A stretch of DNA of 64,000 nucleotides from Thalassolituus maritimus (GCA_913019975.1 CAJWBH010000005.1:1-64000), one strand, 5' to 3'; shown: positions 1 through 10,239, numbered from the stretch's first letter. Made by a program: numbers and translations. Notes: a model not told the origin generated them from the letters alone.

Positions 1-1024
1 ACAACGGCTGTTCATCCGGCCATTCCAGCAAAACATGCGTGGTATCGAGCACGGCATCAATCGCTTTCTTTTGCCGTTTACGAAATTCCTTGTGCTTTTT
101 GTCGTGACTGTTTTTGGTTTGCCGACACAACTCAGTCATGTACTGATCGTGCATTTTAACCAGGTGATCGAGCAATATCTTTCGGGATTCCAGCAGAAAA
201 CACACCATCAGGGCATAGAGCTTATGATCCTTGAAGCGTTTCATGTCCTTGGCGCTGTAGCGCTTGGTCAATCGGTACAGGTAGTGAAGAAAGGTAGTAT
301 CAATGAGCTTTTCCTCGAATGCATTAATACCGGTAGCCACCAGATTGTCGTAGCGCTCCAGGTAGCGCTTCAGCGATGAAATTTTGGCGGCGGGTGGATA
401 TTCCTTGAGCTGATTGAAATAGGTTCGTTGGTTGCCGCCAGAGGTTTGTAGCAAATCATCGATAGCCTCTCGCAATTCAGGCGACATCTGTTCAAACACT
501 TGCTCAAAGAGCTGAGCATGGACCTGGTTGCAGATGCGAACGATTTGCCGTTCGATGGTGGTGGGCCCCGGTAAAACAATCCGATTCAACAGCAGGTAGC
601 GCTCTGCCCGATGAAAGAGTTCATCCGGCAGTAACCCCTGGTGTGCCTGAGCTTCGACCCAGCGATCCAGATCGCCTTCCACCTTGACATCAAAACGCCT
701 GAATCCCAGGTATTTGAGGATGTTATTGCGGTGTTCCAATAAGGTGGCTTCCCGTTCGGGTACGTCCACAGTGAGCGCTGGCGGTAAATCGAGTTGGCTG
801 CTGAGGTAGCTGACCACGCGGGACGAGAGATCGCTGAGCTGGTTCAGAAAGCGGCCATAGAGGCGCATGGCACAGAGCTGGATGGCAACGCCCATGCGGT
901 ACTGTTTGCGGTATTTGTTAACCATCTGGCAGTCGCGGCGATTCAGGGTCCAGTCGCGAACCATTTCCTCGTCGGAAAAGCGTTGCGGCAATATCAGTGG
1001 CTGATAGCGTTGTTGGTTGGTCAA
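1..1024 (-). CDS. Tn3-family transposase, N-terminal part (cut by window edge)
   Basis: An open frame runs leftward and off the window edge, giving about 340 residues. They resemble the N-terminal DUF4158 region of Tn3-family transposases (a motif like RKQYRMGVAIQLCAMRLYG near the start, then helical DNA-binding segments). The catalytic part lies outside the window. It is clearly divergent from the transposase at 60,496-63,558, so two Tn3 lineages are present. The start is uncertain. TTG at 1024 is the first start codon in the open frame. A GTG at 1070 opens VTTNR and then stops, but dropping one A from its CAAACC would give VTTTDEALITAK in the transposase frame. This suggests a one-base insertion in the true start region. 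Family call is secure, start is not. Confidence 0.8.
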   Translation of the reverse strand, partial: MTNQQRYQPLILPQRFSDEEMVRDWTLNRRDCQMVNKYRKQYRMGVAIQLCAMRLYGRFLNQLSDLSSRVVSYLSSQLDLPPALTVDVPEREATLLEHRNNILKYLGFRRFDVKVEGDLDRWVEAQAHQGLLPDELFHRAERYLLLNRIVLPGPTTIERQIVRICNQVHAQLFEQVFEQMSPELREAIDDLLQTSGGNQRTYFNQLKEYPPAAKISSLKRYLERYDNLVATGINAFEEKLIDTTFLHYLYRLTKRYSAKDMKRFKDHKLYALMVCFLLESRKILLDHLVKMHDQYMTELCRQTKNSHDKKHKEFRKRQKKAIDAVLDTTHVLLEWPDEQPL

Positions 1025-1228
1025 AAACTGCTCTTTGGCTGTTATGAGCGCCTCATCGGTTTGTGGTCACGCCAACTACTCCTATAGCGTTGTTTTTATT
1101 GATGTTTTTATGATACCGACTGTGGGTACTGCCTTATTTTACTTTTGGACGGCATTGCAATAACGATTGGACGATAATAGAATAACAGGTAGCCGAAATA
1201 CAACTCCTGTTTAGCCGGAAGCCTGTTT

Positions 1229-2467
1229 ATGTACCCTCGTTATTCTGAACTCCACGTCAAAGAAGCGCTGTGTGACACGCCCGTCGTCTTCATCATGGGG
1301 CCCCGTCAGGCCGGTAAAACCACTCTGGTGAAGACCTTGATGGATGAAATGGGGGCCGAACAATGGACCTACATCACCCTGGATGACCAGGCCCAGTTTG
1401 AGATTGCCCAAGCCGATCCGGTGGGCTTTATTCGCAACCTGCCACCCACCCGCATTGCCCTCGACGAAGTCCAACGCCTGCCGGAGCTTTTCGTATCCAT
1501 CAAGCAGGCAGTGGATGAACAGCGCACGCCGGGTCGTTTTCTGCTGACGGGCTCCGCCAACGCCTTGTTACTGCCGAGGCTCTCCGACTCTCTGGCGGGC
1601 CGGATGGAGTCGGTGCGCTTGATGACACTCTCAGAGTGTGAGATCCAGGGGCAGCAACCGACATTTCTCTCTAAGCTGTTGAGCCAGCAAGCACCTTCAA
1701 CCCGGTCCATCCGTGTTAGGGAGCACATCCTGAACCGATTAGTAACCGGTTGTTTTCCGGAGCCGCTACAGCGCAGCAGTGAACGGCGTTCACAAGCCTG
1801 GTATCAGCAATACCTGAGCACCCTGGTGCAAAGGGATATTCGTGATCTGACCCACATCGATCATCCGGATTTAATGGGCAAGTTGCTCAAGCTCACCGCT
1901 TTTTACGCCGGTAAACTGGTCAATCTCACCGAATTGGGGGGCAAACTGGGGCTGGATCGGCTGACCATCAAAAAATACATGGCTCTGTTGGAGCAATTAT
2001 TTCTGGTGGAACAATTGCCCGCCTGGCATTCCAATGAATACAAACGGTTGGTGAAGACACCCAAACTGCATTCCGTCGATACTGGCCTGATGTGCGCCGT
2101 GCGAGGCCTCAACCGGGATCGACTGCTCAAACAACCGGGAGATTTTGGTCTGCTGTTGGAAACCTTCGTTTATAACGAATTGCGCAAGCAAGCGGTTTGG
2201 GTGGACGAACCATTGAGTTTTTACCATTACCGGGATAAGGACAAAGTGGAGGTGGACGTGATTATCGAGAACGCCATGGGTGACTGCTTCGCCATCGAGG
2301 TGAAGGCGGCAGCGACCTTAAGTGCGAAGGATTTTACCGGACTGAAACGGTTTCAATCCGTGGCTGCCGATCGCTTCAAGATCGGTATTCTGCTCTATGA
2401 CGGCGACCATACGACAGCCTTTGGTGACAATCTTTATGCCGTACCACTGGGAGCCCTTTGGGCTTAA
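1229..2467 (+). CDS. AAA-family ATPase with DUF4143 domain
   Basis: A 412-residue protein with a Walker A motif GPRQAGKT near residue 24 and a Walker B-like LDEVQRLP near residue 80. The C-terminal half is of DUF4143 type and ends in a nuclease-like stretch (EVDVIIENAMGDCFAIEVKAA). The family (AAA_14/DUF4143) is widespread on mobile and chromosomal DNA and its role is poorly known; a link to toxin-antitoxin or DNA-maintenance systems is often proposed. It stands alone between the transposase and the copper genes and has no partner gene. The length fits an intact member. Confidence 0.85.
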   Translation: MYPRYSELHVKEALCDTPVVFIMGPRQAGKTTLVKTLMDEMGAEQWTYITLDDQAQFEIAQADPVGFIRNLPPTRIALDEVQRLPELFVSIKQAVDEQRTPGRFLLTGSANALLLPRLSDSLAGRMESVRLMTLSECEIQGQQPTFLSKLLSQQAPSTRSIRVREHILNRLVTGCFPEPLQRSSERRSQAWYQQYLSTLVQRDIRDLTHIDHPDLMGKLLKLTAFYAGKLVNLTELGGKLGLDRLTIKKYMALLEQLFLVEQLPAWHSNEYKRLVKTPKLHSVDTGLMCAVRGLNRDRLLKQPGDFGLLLETFVYNELRKQAVWVDEPLSFYHYRDKDKVEVDVIIENAMGDCFAIEVKAAATLSAKDFTGLKRFQSVAADRFKIGILLYDGDHTTAFGDNLYAVPLGALWA

Positions 2468-2493
2468 CCACGCCATAATTCAAGCAACCGTGT

Positions 2494-2520
2494 ATGACGG
2501 CTTTGTAATTATACCGTCAT
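2494..2520 (+). terminator. Possible terminator after the AAA ATPase gene
   Basis: Inverted repeat ATGACGG (2494-2500) / CCGTCAT (2514-2520) with a 13-base loop, 27 bases after the ATPase stop. The stem is short and there is no clear T-run, so support is modest. Confidence 0.35.
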
Positions 2521-2717
2521 CTGGTTGACAGACTTGTGTTTTACTATTTACTGAGAAGGTATTTTTTATGGTTGGTGCAATTTATTTTTCAGTTTAGCGG
2601 TAACGAAATAACAAGTTTTTTGATCCACCTCAACGCATGAAGTGGAACGAAAGATTGAACATTCAGACGAAATATATAGACTTATCAGATATAAATAATG
2701 AGTTGTATCATCTCAGT

Positions 2718-3080
2718 ATGCAATTGAACAGATTTGGGTTTTACATGGCAATCTTCGCGTTACTGGCTTTTACCAGCCAGTCGTTTGCCGTTGTGAAGTT
2801 GCCCTGCGAACAGATGACTCATCATTCCACCGCTCATGCAATGGCAGCAACAATGGATATGGCCCATATGAACCACGCTGCGGCCGATAATGCCAAGGCC
2901 AAAGGCTGTTGCAGCCAGGACGATTGTTCTCAGATGGACTGTGTTTCTGCCAGTGTTGCGGTGGTAAGTACACTGTCGCCGTTTTCCGTTCAGTTTTCTC
3001 AAACTCTCAATACAGAATATTCGGTTTCCTTCCTTACTCAGGAAGTTTCCTCGCTATTCCGTCCCCCCATTTCCCGTTGA
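2718..3080 (+). CDS. Small Cys/His/Met-rich exported protein, CopL-like
   Basis: About 120 residues with a plausible signal peptide (MQLNRFGFYMAIFALLAFTS, cut after SFA). A metal-ligand-rich middle follows, with many His and Met (HHSTAHAMAATMDMAHMNH) and a cysteine cluster CCSQDDCSQMDC. This layout recalls CopL-type proteins found upstream of copper resistance operons, but I see no diagnostic motif, so the family is inferred. An upstream ATG at 2637 is in frame, but it would put 27 polar residues before the signal peptide; I prefer 2718. It lies upstream of the DUF411-cusCBA operon, where a copper-related periplasmic or regulatory role would fit. Confidence 0.6.
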   Translation: MQLNRFGFYMAIFALLAFTSQSFAVVKLPCEQMTHHSTAHAMAATMDMAHMNHAAADNAKAKGCCSQDDCSQMDCVSASVAVVSTLSPFSVQFSQTLNTEYSVSFLTQEVSSLFRPPISR

Positions 3081-3221
3081 TATAGGGTTGGTACGCCTGA
3101 AATTTAGGCCTCTACCCACTTATCCTTATCAAGCGGGAGTCGACAAAACTCCCAAAACAGTTGTTTAAAACGCGTGATCGTCACTGAATGCGCTCATCGC
3201 GTCTTATGATTGGGAGTTACC

Positions 3222-3722
3222 ATGAAACCTTTACCTGATTATCTGCGCCATCTTGCGCTGATAGTTTCCCTGTTATTCCTCGCTGCCTGTTCGGAGGGCG
3301 AAAATCATGCCGCTAAAGCCGCATCGATTGCCACACTGGATGTTTACAAAAGCCGCACCTGCCAGTGCTGCCAGCAATGGGTCCGGCACATGGAAGACTC
3401 CGGCTTTGAGACCAAAATCCACCACCCGGCAGATTTGAATCGCGTTAAAGACGAGCATGGCATTGCCACCGAATACCAATCCTGCCACACGGCGGTGACG
3501 AGTGACGGCTATGTCTTCGAAGGTCATATTCCCGCGCGCTTCATGCAGCAGTTTCTGGAAAACCCACCGCAGGGTGCCATCGGCCTGAGCGTGCCTGGCA
3601 TGCCAGCGGGCAGCCCCGGGATGGAAATGGGCGACAGGTTTATGCCTTATCAGGTGTGGCTGCTTAAAAAGGACGGTTCTGCTGAAGTGTTTGCTTCAGT
3701 GAACAGTCGCGATCAGCAATAG
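3222..3722 (+). CDS. DUF411 metal-binding lipoprotein
   Basis: A 166-residue protein with a lipoprotein-type signal ending LLFLAACSEG, then the DUF411 core: VYKSRTCQCCQQWVRHMEDSGF, a glutaredoxin-like segment with a CxCC cysteine cluster, and SCHTAVTSDGYVFEGHIPA. DUF411 proteins are periplasmic and often sit in copper or silver resistance operons; a metal-carrying role is presumed, not shown. ATG 3222 is chosen because it follows GGGAG at a good distance; a TTG at 3210 is less likely. Twelve bases separate its stop from the outer-membrane gene start, so it is probably the first gene of the cusCBA operon. Confidence 0.85.
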   Translation: MKPLPDYLRHLALIVSLLFLAACSEGENHAAKAASIATLDVYKSRTCQCCQQWVRHMEDSGFETKIHHPADLNRVKDEHGIATEYQSCHTAVTSDGYVFEGHIPARFMQQFLENPPQGAIGLSVPGMPAGSPGMEMGDRFMPYQVWLLKKDGSAEVFASVNSRDQQ

Positions 3723-3733
3723 GACGTATCACC

Positions 3734-5143
3734 ATGAACATTCAAAGGCGTTTTTTATTATTGTTCCTGTTGGTAGGGGTTCCTGCTTTTGCCGAGGAAA
3801 AAGTTGCCCAAGAACAGTTTGCCCAAACACAGCTGGATCAAGACCAGGCTGGTACGTTGACTTTGGAAGCGGCGATTGCACAGGCGATTGGTTCCGACCC
3901 CTGGCTGAATGGCAGTCGTTACCGGGAAGATGCACTGGCCAGTGAATCCATTTCCGCTTCAACCCTGCCTGATCCTAAGGTCAGTCTGATGGCGGCTAAC
4001 TTCCCGACCGACAGTTTCGATATCAACCAGGAACCGATGACGCAGCTGACTGTGGGCGTTAGTCAGATGTTTCCACGCGGCGATAGTCTGAAACTAACCA
4101 GCCGCCAAAAGCAGGAGTTGGCGGCCCAGGAGCCCTTGCTCAGACGGGATCGCCAGGACAAGGTGACCGCGACGGTGACTCAGTTATGGCTGGAAGCCTA
4201 CCGGGCACAGGAAAGTATCCGTTTAATTGAGCAGGATCGCGCGCTGTTTGAACATCTGGTGGATGCAACCAAAGCCAGTTATTCCTCCGCATTGGGGCGC
4301 GCTCGCCAGCAGGATATTATCCGGGCACAACTGGAGCTCACCCGGCTGGATGATCGTCTGACTGCGTTGCGACAACAACTTGAATCTGCCCAGCAGCGAC
4401 TGTCCGAGTGGATTGGCGGTCAAGCCAGTCTGCCATTGGCGCAGACCTTATCCAGCAAATTGGGTGATGAGCCAACCTTAGCCATGGGTCAGACGCACAA
4501 TGATCGCTGGCTCTATGAACAGATCAATCGGCATCCCCTGTTATTGGCCTTTGACCAGCGTATCGAGGCTATGCAGACCGGGGTTGAATTGGCCCAGCAA
4601 AAGTATAAGCCCGAGTGGGGGCTCACCGCCCAGTACGGCTATCGGGACGATGACCCCATGGGCCGGGATCGCGCCGATCTGTTCTCGGTCGGTGTCACAT
4701 TTGATCTGCCGCTTTTCACGGGTAATCGACAGGATAAGGACGTTAGTGCTGCCACCTCCCGAGCCGAGGCGCTGCGAACGGACAAGCTACTGATGGCGCG
4801 AAAACTGATGGCGCAACTGGACACAATGCTCGTGCAAATCCAGCGTCTGAATCAGCGCCGCACACTCTACGACCAGCAGCTACTGCCGCAAATGGCAGAG
4901 CAGGCCGAAGCTGCCCTGACTGCCTATAACAACGACGATGGTGACTTTGCCGAAGCCGTGCGTGCCCGTATCGCCGAGCTAAACGCCAAGATCGATTTCC
5001 TGACCATCAGGGTCGACCGGCTAAAAACCATTGCCGAACTGAACTATCTGTTACCGCCAAACCGCTCAGGGCTGTTACCGCAAAGCCGCGCAAAGCAGTC
5101 TCCTGCAGCAAACGGCAACCGCACGGAAGGAATGACTCCATGA
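3734..5143 (+). CDS. cusC: TolC-family outer-membrane factor of a Cus/Czc efflux system
   Basis: A 469-residue protein with a signal peptide (MNIQRRFLLLFLLVGVPAFA) and the repeated long-helix pattern of outer-membrane efflux proteins, including GVSQMFPRGDSLKLTSRQKQ and a matching second half near residues 280-350 (VGVTFDLPLFTGNRQDKD). It would form the trimeric outer-membrane duct for the RND pump encoded next. Its stop overlaps the start of the adaptor gene (ATGA), which indicates coupled translation. The substrate is inferred from the copper-type partners; family membership alone would also allow zinc or cobalt. Confidence 0.88.
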   Translation: MNIQRRFLLLFLLVGVPAFAEEKVAQEQFAQTQLDQDQAGTLTLEAAIAQAIGSDPWLNGSRYREDALASESISASTLPDPKVSLMAANFPTDSFDINQEPMTQLTVGVSQMFPRGDSLKLTSRQKQELAAQEPLLRRDRQDKVTATVTQLWLEAYRAQESIRLIEQDRALFEHLVDATKASYSSALGRARQQDIIRAQLELTRLDDRLTALRQQLESAQQRLSEWIGGQASLPLAQTLSSKLGDEPTLAMGQTHNDRWLYEQINRHPLLLAFDQRIEAMQTGVELAQQKYKPEWGLTAQYGYRDDDPMGRDRADLFSVGVTFDLPLFTGNRQDKDVSAATSRAEALRTDKLLMARKLMAQLDTMLVQIQRLNQRRTLYDQQLLPQMAEQAEAALTAYNNDDGDFAEAVRARIAELNAKIDFLTIRVDRLKTIAELNYLLPPNRSGLLPQSRAKQSPAANGNRTEGMTP

Positions 5144-6825
5144 AGATGCAATTGAATAAATCATTTTTCATTACCGTTGCTTTGCTGATTGCGACGGCAA
5201 CCCTCGCCCACTATTCAGCCTTGTGGCGTATGCAAGACGCGGGAGAGGGCGGTAAGGCGACAGCCAAAAAGGAACCGCTCTACTGGGTCGCGCCGATGGA
5301 CCCCAATTACAAGCGTGATAAACCGGGTAAATCCCCCATGGGGATGGACCTGATTCCGGTGTATGAAGAAGCCGGCGGTGATGAGGAGATTGGCACAGTC
5401 ACAATATCACCGGATGTGGTCAATAACCTTGGCGTACGCACGGCACTCGTTACCCGAGGCCAGATGGACGTTTCCGTCAATACCGTGGGTTATGTGCAAT
5501 ACGATGAAGATCGCTTGATACATATTCACCCGCGGGTAGAGGGCTGGATCGAAAAACTCTACGTCAAAGCATCTGGCGATCCGGTGGAGCAGGGGGCACC
5601 TCTCTATGCGCTTTACTCACCGACCCTGGTTAATGCGCAGGAGGAATTACTCTTGGCACTAAAGCGCAATAACGCCACGCTGATTGACGCCGCTAAGGAG
5701 CGCCTGGCATCTCTTCAGGTGCCAGAATCAGAAATCAACCGACTGAAGAAATCCGGCAAGGTGAGCCAGACCATCACCATCACAGCCCCGCAATCGGGTG
5801 TACTGGATAACCTCATGGCGCGCGAAGGCATGTTTGTAAAACCCGGCATGGAAATCATGGCGATCGGTCAGCTGGATCATATCTGGGTGATTGGTGAAGT
5901 CTTTGAGCGACAGGCTTCCCTGGTGCAAGTCGGCGATCAGGTCCAGATGCATTTGGGTTATTTACCGGGGCGTGAGTGGCAGGGCCAGGTCGACTATGTC
6001 TACCCGAGCCTTAACACCACGACTCGCACCGCTCAGGTAAGAGTGCATTTTCACAATCCCGATGGTTATCTGAAACCGGGTATGTTTGCGCAGATGCGCA
6101 TTGAGGCGGCACCGATGGACGACACTCTGTTGATTCCCCGTGAGGCGCTGATTCGTACCGGCAGTCAATCCCGTGTTGTGCTGGCCAAGGACGAAGGCCG
6201 TTTTAAATCCGTTGCTGTGCGGGTTGGGCATATCACTGATGATCAGGCGGAAATCATGTCGGGGCTTGATGAGGGCGACCGCATTGTGACCTCAGCACAA
6301 TTTCTGATTGATTCCGAGTCCAGCAAAACCTCGGACTTTCGGCGCATGGACCATGGTTCGGATGATAAGGCTGAGACTACGGTGCCCACATCGGTCTGGG
6401 TCGGCGCACGTATTAAAAGCCTGATGACCGAGCACCGGATGTTGACGCTGGCGCATGACGCCATCGATGACTGGCAATGGCCGGCCATGACCATGAATTT
6501 TACCGCCTCTAAAAATGTAGACCTTCAAGGTTTACAGCCTGACATGACTCTTCACGTAGAAATTACAAGAGAGGGCGACAACAACTATGTGATCAGCCAG
6601 ATCCATCGACCTGATGCTGCTACCGAAGACATGCCGATTTCCGACGGTGATCAGCCGATGAGTCACAACGGTATGGAAATGGATCACGGCCAACATCAAT
6701 CCATGACTCATGATGGCATGGAGATGGGTAACGATTCGATGGAGACAGACCACGATTCGATGAATATGGATCACAGTCAGATGGATATGGACCACAGTCA
6801 GCACAACGGGGAGGGTAAGCCATGA
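5140..6825 (+). CDS. cusB: RND periplasmic adaptor with HMBD, fused CusF-like domain and Met/His tail
   Basis: A 561-residue membrane-fusion protein. Order of parts: N-terminal membrane anchor (about 8-28); a heavy-metal-binding YHS-like segment [10 protein letters not shown]...[12 protein letters not shown] (about 48-77); the barrel-sandwich and beta-barrel adaptor core; a CusF-like domain at about 420-495 containing WPAMTMNF, the motif by which CusF binds Cu(I)/Ag(I); and a tail (about 505-561) of repeated M-D-H and D-S-M units. CusB joins CusA to CusC and passes metal to the pump. Here the chaperone CusF appears fused to the adaptor instead of being a separate gene. It overlaps both neighbours by four bases. 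Confidence 0.92.
   Translation: MKMQLNKSFFITVALLIATATLAHYSALWRMQDAGEGGKATAKKEPLYWVAPMDPNYKRDKPGKSPMGMDLIPVYEEAGGDEEIGTVTISPDVVNNLGVRTALVTRGQMDVSVNTVGYVQYDEDRLIHIHPRVEGWIEKLYVKASGDPVEQGAPLYALYSPTLVNAQEELLLALKRNNATLIDAAKERLASLQVPESEINRLKKSGKVSQTITITAPQSGVLDNLMAREGMFVKPGMEIMAIGQLDHIWVIGEVFERQASLVQVGDQVQMHLGYLPGREWQGQVDYVYPSLNTTTRTAQVRVHFHNPDGYLKPGMFAQMRIEAAPMDDTLLIPREALIRTGSQSRVVLAKDEGRFKSVAVRVGHITDDQAEIMSGLDEGDRIVTSAQFLIDSESSKTSDFRRMDHGSDDKAETTVPTSVWVGARIKSLMTEHRMLTLAHDAIDDWQWPAMTMNFTASKNVDLQGLQPDMTLHVEITREGDNNYVISQIHRPDAATEDMPISDGDQPMSHNGMEMDHGQHQSMTHDGMEMGNDSMETDHDSMNMDHSQMDMDHSQHNGEGKP
6656..6810 (+). repeat. Met/His-encoding tandem degenerate repeat in the 3' end of cusB
   Basis: Units reading ATGGATCACAGTCAG, ATGGACCACAGTCAG, CACGATTCGATG and close variants recur in phase and encode MDHSQ, HDSM and NGMEMDHG motifs. 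Repetition within the coding frame gives the methionine- and histidine-rich tail and could expand or contract by slippage. Confidence 0.7.
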
Positions 6826-9800
6826 TCGAAGGCATTATCCGCTGGTCTGTCCAGAATCGGTTTTTTGTATTGTTGGCCACTCTGATACTGGTGGGGATTG
6901 GCGGCTGGTCACTGAAAAACACGCCGGTGGACGCGATACCCGATCTCTCGGACGTGCAGGTGATCATCAAAACCAGCTACCCCGGACAGGCGCCACAGGT
7001 GGTGGAAGATCAGGTTACCTATCCACTGACTACCGCCATGCTCTCGGTACCAGGTGCGGTCACCGTGCGCGGCTATTCCTTCTTCGGTGACTCCTATGTT
7101 TACGTTATTTTTGACGAGGATACCGATGCCTATTGGGCCCGCTCGCGGGTGTTGGAATACCTGTCACAAGTGGCACCCACCTTGCCGCCCAACGCCCGAC
7201 CGCAACTGGGGCCGGACGCCACCGGTGTCGGCTGGGTTTACCTGTACGCATTGGTGGATCGTACTGGTAAACACGATATCAGCCAGTTGCGCAGCCTGCA
7301 GGACTGGTTCCTGAAATACGAGCTGCAAACCGTGCCCGGCGTGTCGGAAGTCTCTGCCCTGGGCGGCATGGTGAAGCAGTATCAGGTCAAGGTACACCCG
7401 GATAAATTGCGGGCCTTTAATATTCCGCTGTCCCATATCCAGATGGCCATCCAGCGCGGTAATCAGGAGGTGGGCGCATCCGTCGTGGAAATGGCCGAGG
7501 CGGAATACATGGTACGTGCCTCCGGATATATCCAGGGGCGCGAGGATCTGGCCAATATTCCTTTAGGTATCAACGTCAAGGGCACACCACTGCTGCTGAA
7601 AGATGTGGCGGATATCGATGTAGGTCCGCAGATGCGCCGGGGTATTGCCGAGCTGAATGGCGAAGGTGAAGCCGTCGGTGGCATCGTGGTGATGCGCTTT
7701 GGCGAAAACGCCCAGAAAACCATTGACGGTGTGAAAGCCAAACTGGAAACCCTTAAGGCGGGTCTTCCCGAAGGTGTGGAAATCGTGACGGTTTACGACC
7801 GTTCCGGACTGATTGAACGCGCCGTTGAAAACCTGTGGCATAAGTTGCTGGAGGAGTTCATCGTCGTTGCCCTGGTGTGTGTGGTATTTCTGTTCCATAT
7901 CCGCTCCAGCCTGGTGGCCATCGTCAGTCTGCCCGTCGGTATTCTCACCGCCTTTATCGTTATGCACCTGCAAGGGCTGAACGCCAATATCATGTCCTTG
8001 GGCGGTATCGCTATTGCCATCGGGGCAATGATTGATGGCGCTATCGTGATGATCGAGAACATGCACAAGCACATGGAGCGCACACCCCTGACCAACGAAA
8101 ATCGCTGGCAAGTGGTTGCGGAATCGGCGGCTGAAGTGGGGCCCGCGCTGTTTTTTAGCCTGCTGATCATCACCGTGAGCTTTGTGCCGGTGTTTACCCT
8201 GGAAGCGCAAGAGGGACGGATGTTTTCACCTCTGGCCTTCACCAAGACTTACGCCATGGCGGCTAGTGCCGCACTGGCGGTGACACTGGTGCCGGTGCTG
8301 ATGGGTTATTTTATTCGTGGCAAGGTCTTGCCTGAGCACAAAAACCCGCTGAATCGGGCCTTGATTGCCGTCTACATGCCTGCGCTGAAAGTGGTGCTTA
8401 ACCACCCCAAAACCACTTTGGCCTTGGCTTTGGTGGTGACGGTCATCGGCTTCTGGCCGGTGAGCAAAATTGGCAGCGAATTTATCCCGCCGCTCGATGA
8501 GGGTGATCTGATGTATATGCCCACCACCTATCCCGGGCTGTCCATTGGTAAAGCCCGGGAGATTCTGCAGCAGACGGACAAGCTGATTGCCACCGTACCG
8601 GAAGTGAAAAGCGTGTTCGGCAAAATCGGTCGTGCAGAAACCGCCACCGACCCGGCGCCGCTGACCATGATCGAAACGTTTATCCAGCTCAAACCGAGGG
8701 ATGAATGGCGCGAGGGGATGACCACCGACTCGCTCAAAAAAGAGCTGGACGCGCTGGTGAAATTTCCCGGCCTGACTAACGCCTGGGTGATGCCGATCAA
8801 AACCCGTATCGATATGTTGGCCACCGGCATTAAAACCCCGGTGGGCATCAAAGTGGCCGGGCCCGACCTCAAACAAATCGAAAAAATCGGGCGGCGCCTG
8901 GAGCAGGTGTTAAAGGATGTTCCAGGTACGGCTTCGGTTTATTCCGAACGAGTGGCCGGTGGGCGCTATATCAAGGTGGATATCCAACGGGAAAAAGCCG
9001 CGCGCTACGGGCTGAATATTGCCGATGTGCAACAGGTGGTGGCCACCGCCATCGGCGGCATGAACGTCACCCAAACCATTGAAGGCCTGGAACGCTACCC
9101 GGTGAATCTGCGTTACCCGCAGGATCTGCGTAATTCCCCGGAGCAACTGGCACTGTTGCCTATCGTGACAACTAGCGGCCAACGCATTGCCCTGGCGGAC
9201 GTGGCGAACGTCTATGTGGAAGATGGCCCGCCTGCCATCAAGAGTGAAAACGCTCGCCTCAACGGTTGGACCTTTGTCGATATCGACGGGGTGGATCTTG
9301 GCAGTTACGTCCAGAACGCCATGGCCGTGGTGGCCGATCAGGTCGAGCTTCCAACGGGCTATTCACTGAACTGGTCAGGGCAGTATGAATACATGCTGCG
9401 AGCCAAGGAAAAGCTCATCTACGTGGTGCCGCTGACGCTAGCCATCATTATCGTGCTGCTGTATTTCAACTTCCGCAGCTTTGCTGAAGTCGCGATTATC
9501 ATGGGCACGCTGCCCCTGGCGATGGTGGGTTCAATCTGGTTGATGTACCTGCTCGGTTACAACTTCTCAGTCGCCGTAGGCGTGGGCTTTATTGCGTTGG
9601 CGGGTGTCGCGGTGGAAATTGGCGTCATCATGCTGGTATATCTCAACCAGGCTTATCGCCATATGCTGGAGGAGTGTGAGCAGGAGGGCGTGGAACCCCG
9701 CCTGGAAACCCTGCGCCACGCCGTATTACACGGTGCCGGCTTACGGGTGCGTCCGGTGATGATGACGGCTGCCGCGATTATCGTGGGGCTGTTGCCGATA

Positions 9801-9932
9801 ATGTACGGAACAGGGACCGGTTCGGAGGTCATGAGTCGTATTGCCGCGCCCATGGTGGGTGGGATGCTAAGTGCGGTAATTCTGACTTTACTCGTGCTAC
9901 CAGCCGTTTACCTTCTTTGGAGAAAGCACTGA
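6822..9932 (+). CDS. cusA: Heavy-metal efflux RND transporter, CusA type
   Basis: A full-length 1036-residue inner-membrane pump. The N-terminus ([18 protein letters not shown]) and the early [15 protein letters not shown] are hallmarks of the heavy-metal RND subfamily. The fourth membrane helix has [19 protein letters not shown], with the Asp and Glu used for proton coupling. The second loop opens with [14 protein letters not shown]. With the upstream gene products it would build a proton-driven tripartite pump moving Cu(I) or Ag(I) from periplasm and cytoplasm to the outside. Copper rather than zinc specificity is inferred from the CusF-like fusion and DUF411 partner. The gene ends just before a strong hairpin. 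Confidence 0.95.
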   Translation: MIEGIIRWSVQNRFFVLLATLILVGIGGWSLKNTPVDAIPDLSDVQVIIKTSYPGQAPQVVEDQVTYPLTTAMLSVPGAVTVRGYSFFGDSYVYVIFDEDTDAYWARSRVLEYLSQVAPTLPPNARPQLGPDATGVGWVYLYALVDRTGKHDISQLRSLQDWFLKYELQTVPGVSEVSALGGMVKQYQVKVHPDKLRAFNIPLSHIQMAIQRGNQEVGASVVEMAEAEYMVRASGYIQGREDLANIPLGINVKGTPLLLKDVADIDVGPQMRRGIAELNGEGEAVGGIVVMRFGENAQKTIDGVKAKLETLKAGLPEGVEIVTVYDRSGLIERAVENLWHKLLEEFIVVALVCVVFLFHIRSSLVAIVSLPVGILTAFIVMHLQGLNANIMSLGGIAIAIGAMIDGAIVMIENMHKHMERTPLTNENRWQVVAESAAEVGPALFFSLLIITVSFVPVFTLEAQEGRMFSPLAFTKTYAMAASAALAVTLVPVLMGYFIRGKVLPEHKNPLNRALIAVYMPALKVVLNHPKTTLALALVVTVIGFWPVSKIGSEFIPPLDEGDLMYMPTTYPGLSIGKAREILQQTDKLIATVPEVKSVFGKIGRAETATDPAPLTMIETFIQLKPRDEWREGMTTDSLKKELDALVKFPGLTNAWVMPIKTRIDMLATGIKTPVGIKVAGPDLKQIEKIGRRLEQVLKDVPGTASVYSERVAGGRYIKVDIQREKAARYGLNIADVQQVVATAIGGMNVTQTIEGLERYPVNLRYPQDLRNSPEQLALLPIVTTSGQRIALADVANVYVEDGPPAIKSENARLNGWTFVDIDGVDLGSYVQNAMAVVADQVELPTGYSLNWSGQYEYMLRAKEKLIYVVPLTLAIIIVLLYFNFRSFAEVAIIMGTLPLAMVGSIWLMYLLGYNFSVAVGVGFIALAGVAVEIGVIMLVYLNQAYRHMLEECEQEGVEPRLETLRHAVLHGAGLRVRPVMMTAAAIIVGLLPIMYGTGTGSEVMSRIAAPMVGGMLSAVILTLLVLPAVYLLWRKH

Positions 9933-9983
9933 GAAAGGGATCTGGCCAAATGTCATTCGAGTTGATCTGGATCAAATAATCTA

Positions 9984-10013
9984 CCCCAACATTACAGGTG
10001 TGTAATGTTGGGG
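9984..10013 (+). terminator. Strong hairpin after cusA
   Basis: A perfect 13-bp stem (CCCCAACATTACA / TGTAATGTTGGGG) with a GGTG loop lies 51 bases after the cusA stop. It has no T-run, so it may act as a terminator or mRNA-stabilising hairpin for the DUF411-cusCBA transcript. Confidence 0.7.
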
Positions 10014-10082
10014 TCATCCAGGTGTCAGTCTCCCCTCATTAACACAGCCAATAGATGGCATGAATCCGCACGCTAAAACTGC

Positions 10083-10113
10083 TTGACCTGTGTCCATGAC
10101 ACAGGTGTATAAC
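10083..10113 (+). promoter_or_regulatory. MerR-type promoter with 19-bp spacer and perfect operator
   Basis: TTGACC (10083-10088) and TATAAC (10108-10113) are separated by 19 bases, the over-long spacing typical of promoters twisted into activity by MerR-family proteins. Centred in the spacer is a perfect dyad CCTGTGTC-cat-GACACAGG (10087-10105). It reads toward the MerR/HMA/CopA genes, so it probably drives them under control of the MerR protein at 10240. Confidence 0.8.
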
Positions 10114-10126
10114 CTTTTCCAGCGCA

Positions 10127-10165
10127 CGGTTATAAAGCTAGGTGTAGAACCTCGGTTTATAACCG
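10127..10165 (+). repeat. Nested inverted repeat between promoter and merR-like gene
   Basis: Arms CGGTTATAAA (10127-10136) and TTTATAACCG (10156-10165) match perfectly across a 19-base spacer, which itself contains AGGT-gtaga-ACCT (10140-10152). It lies in the leader downstream of the -10 box. It could be a second operator or a leader hairpin; no known family was recognised. Confidence 0.6.
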
Positions 10166-10239
10166 GTGATTGACTCAGATCAAGGTCCTGATCCCGGCGG
10201 AAGCTTAGGATGGCATGACTGGATCAAGAGGAGGGTGGC

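Noticed and set aside
7563-8876. Open frames on the minus strand inside cusA
   Set aside because: Their residues are Gln/His-rich shadows typical of the complement of GC-rich pump genes; no start site or family.
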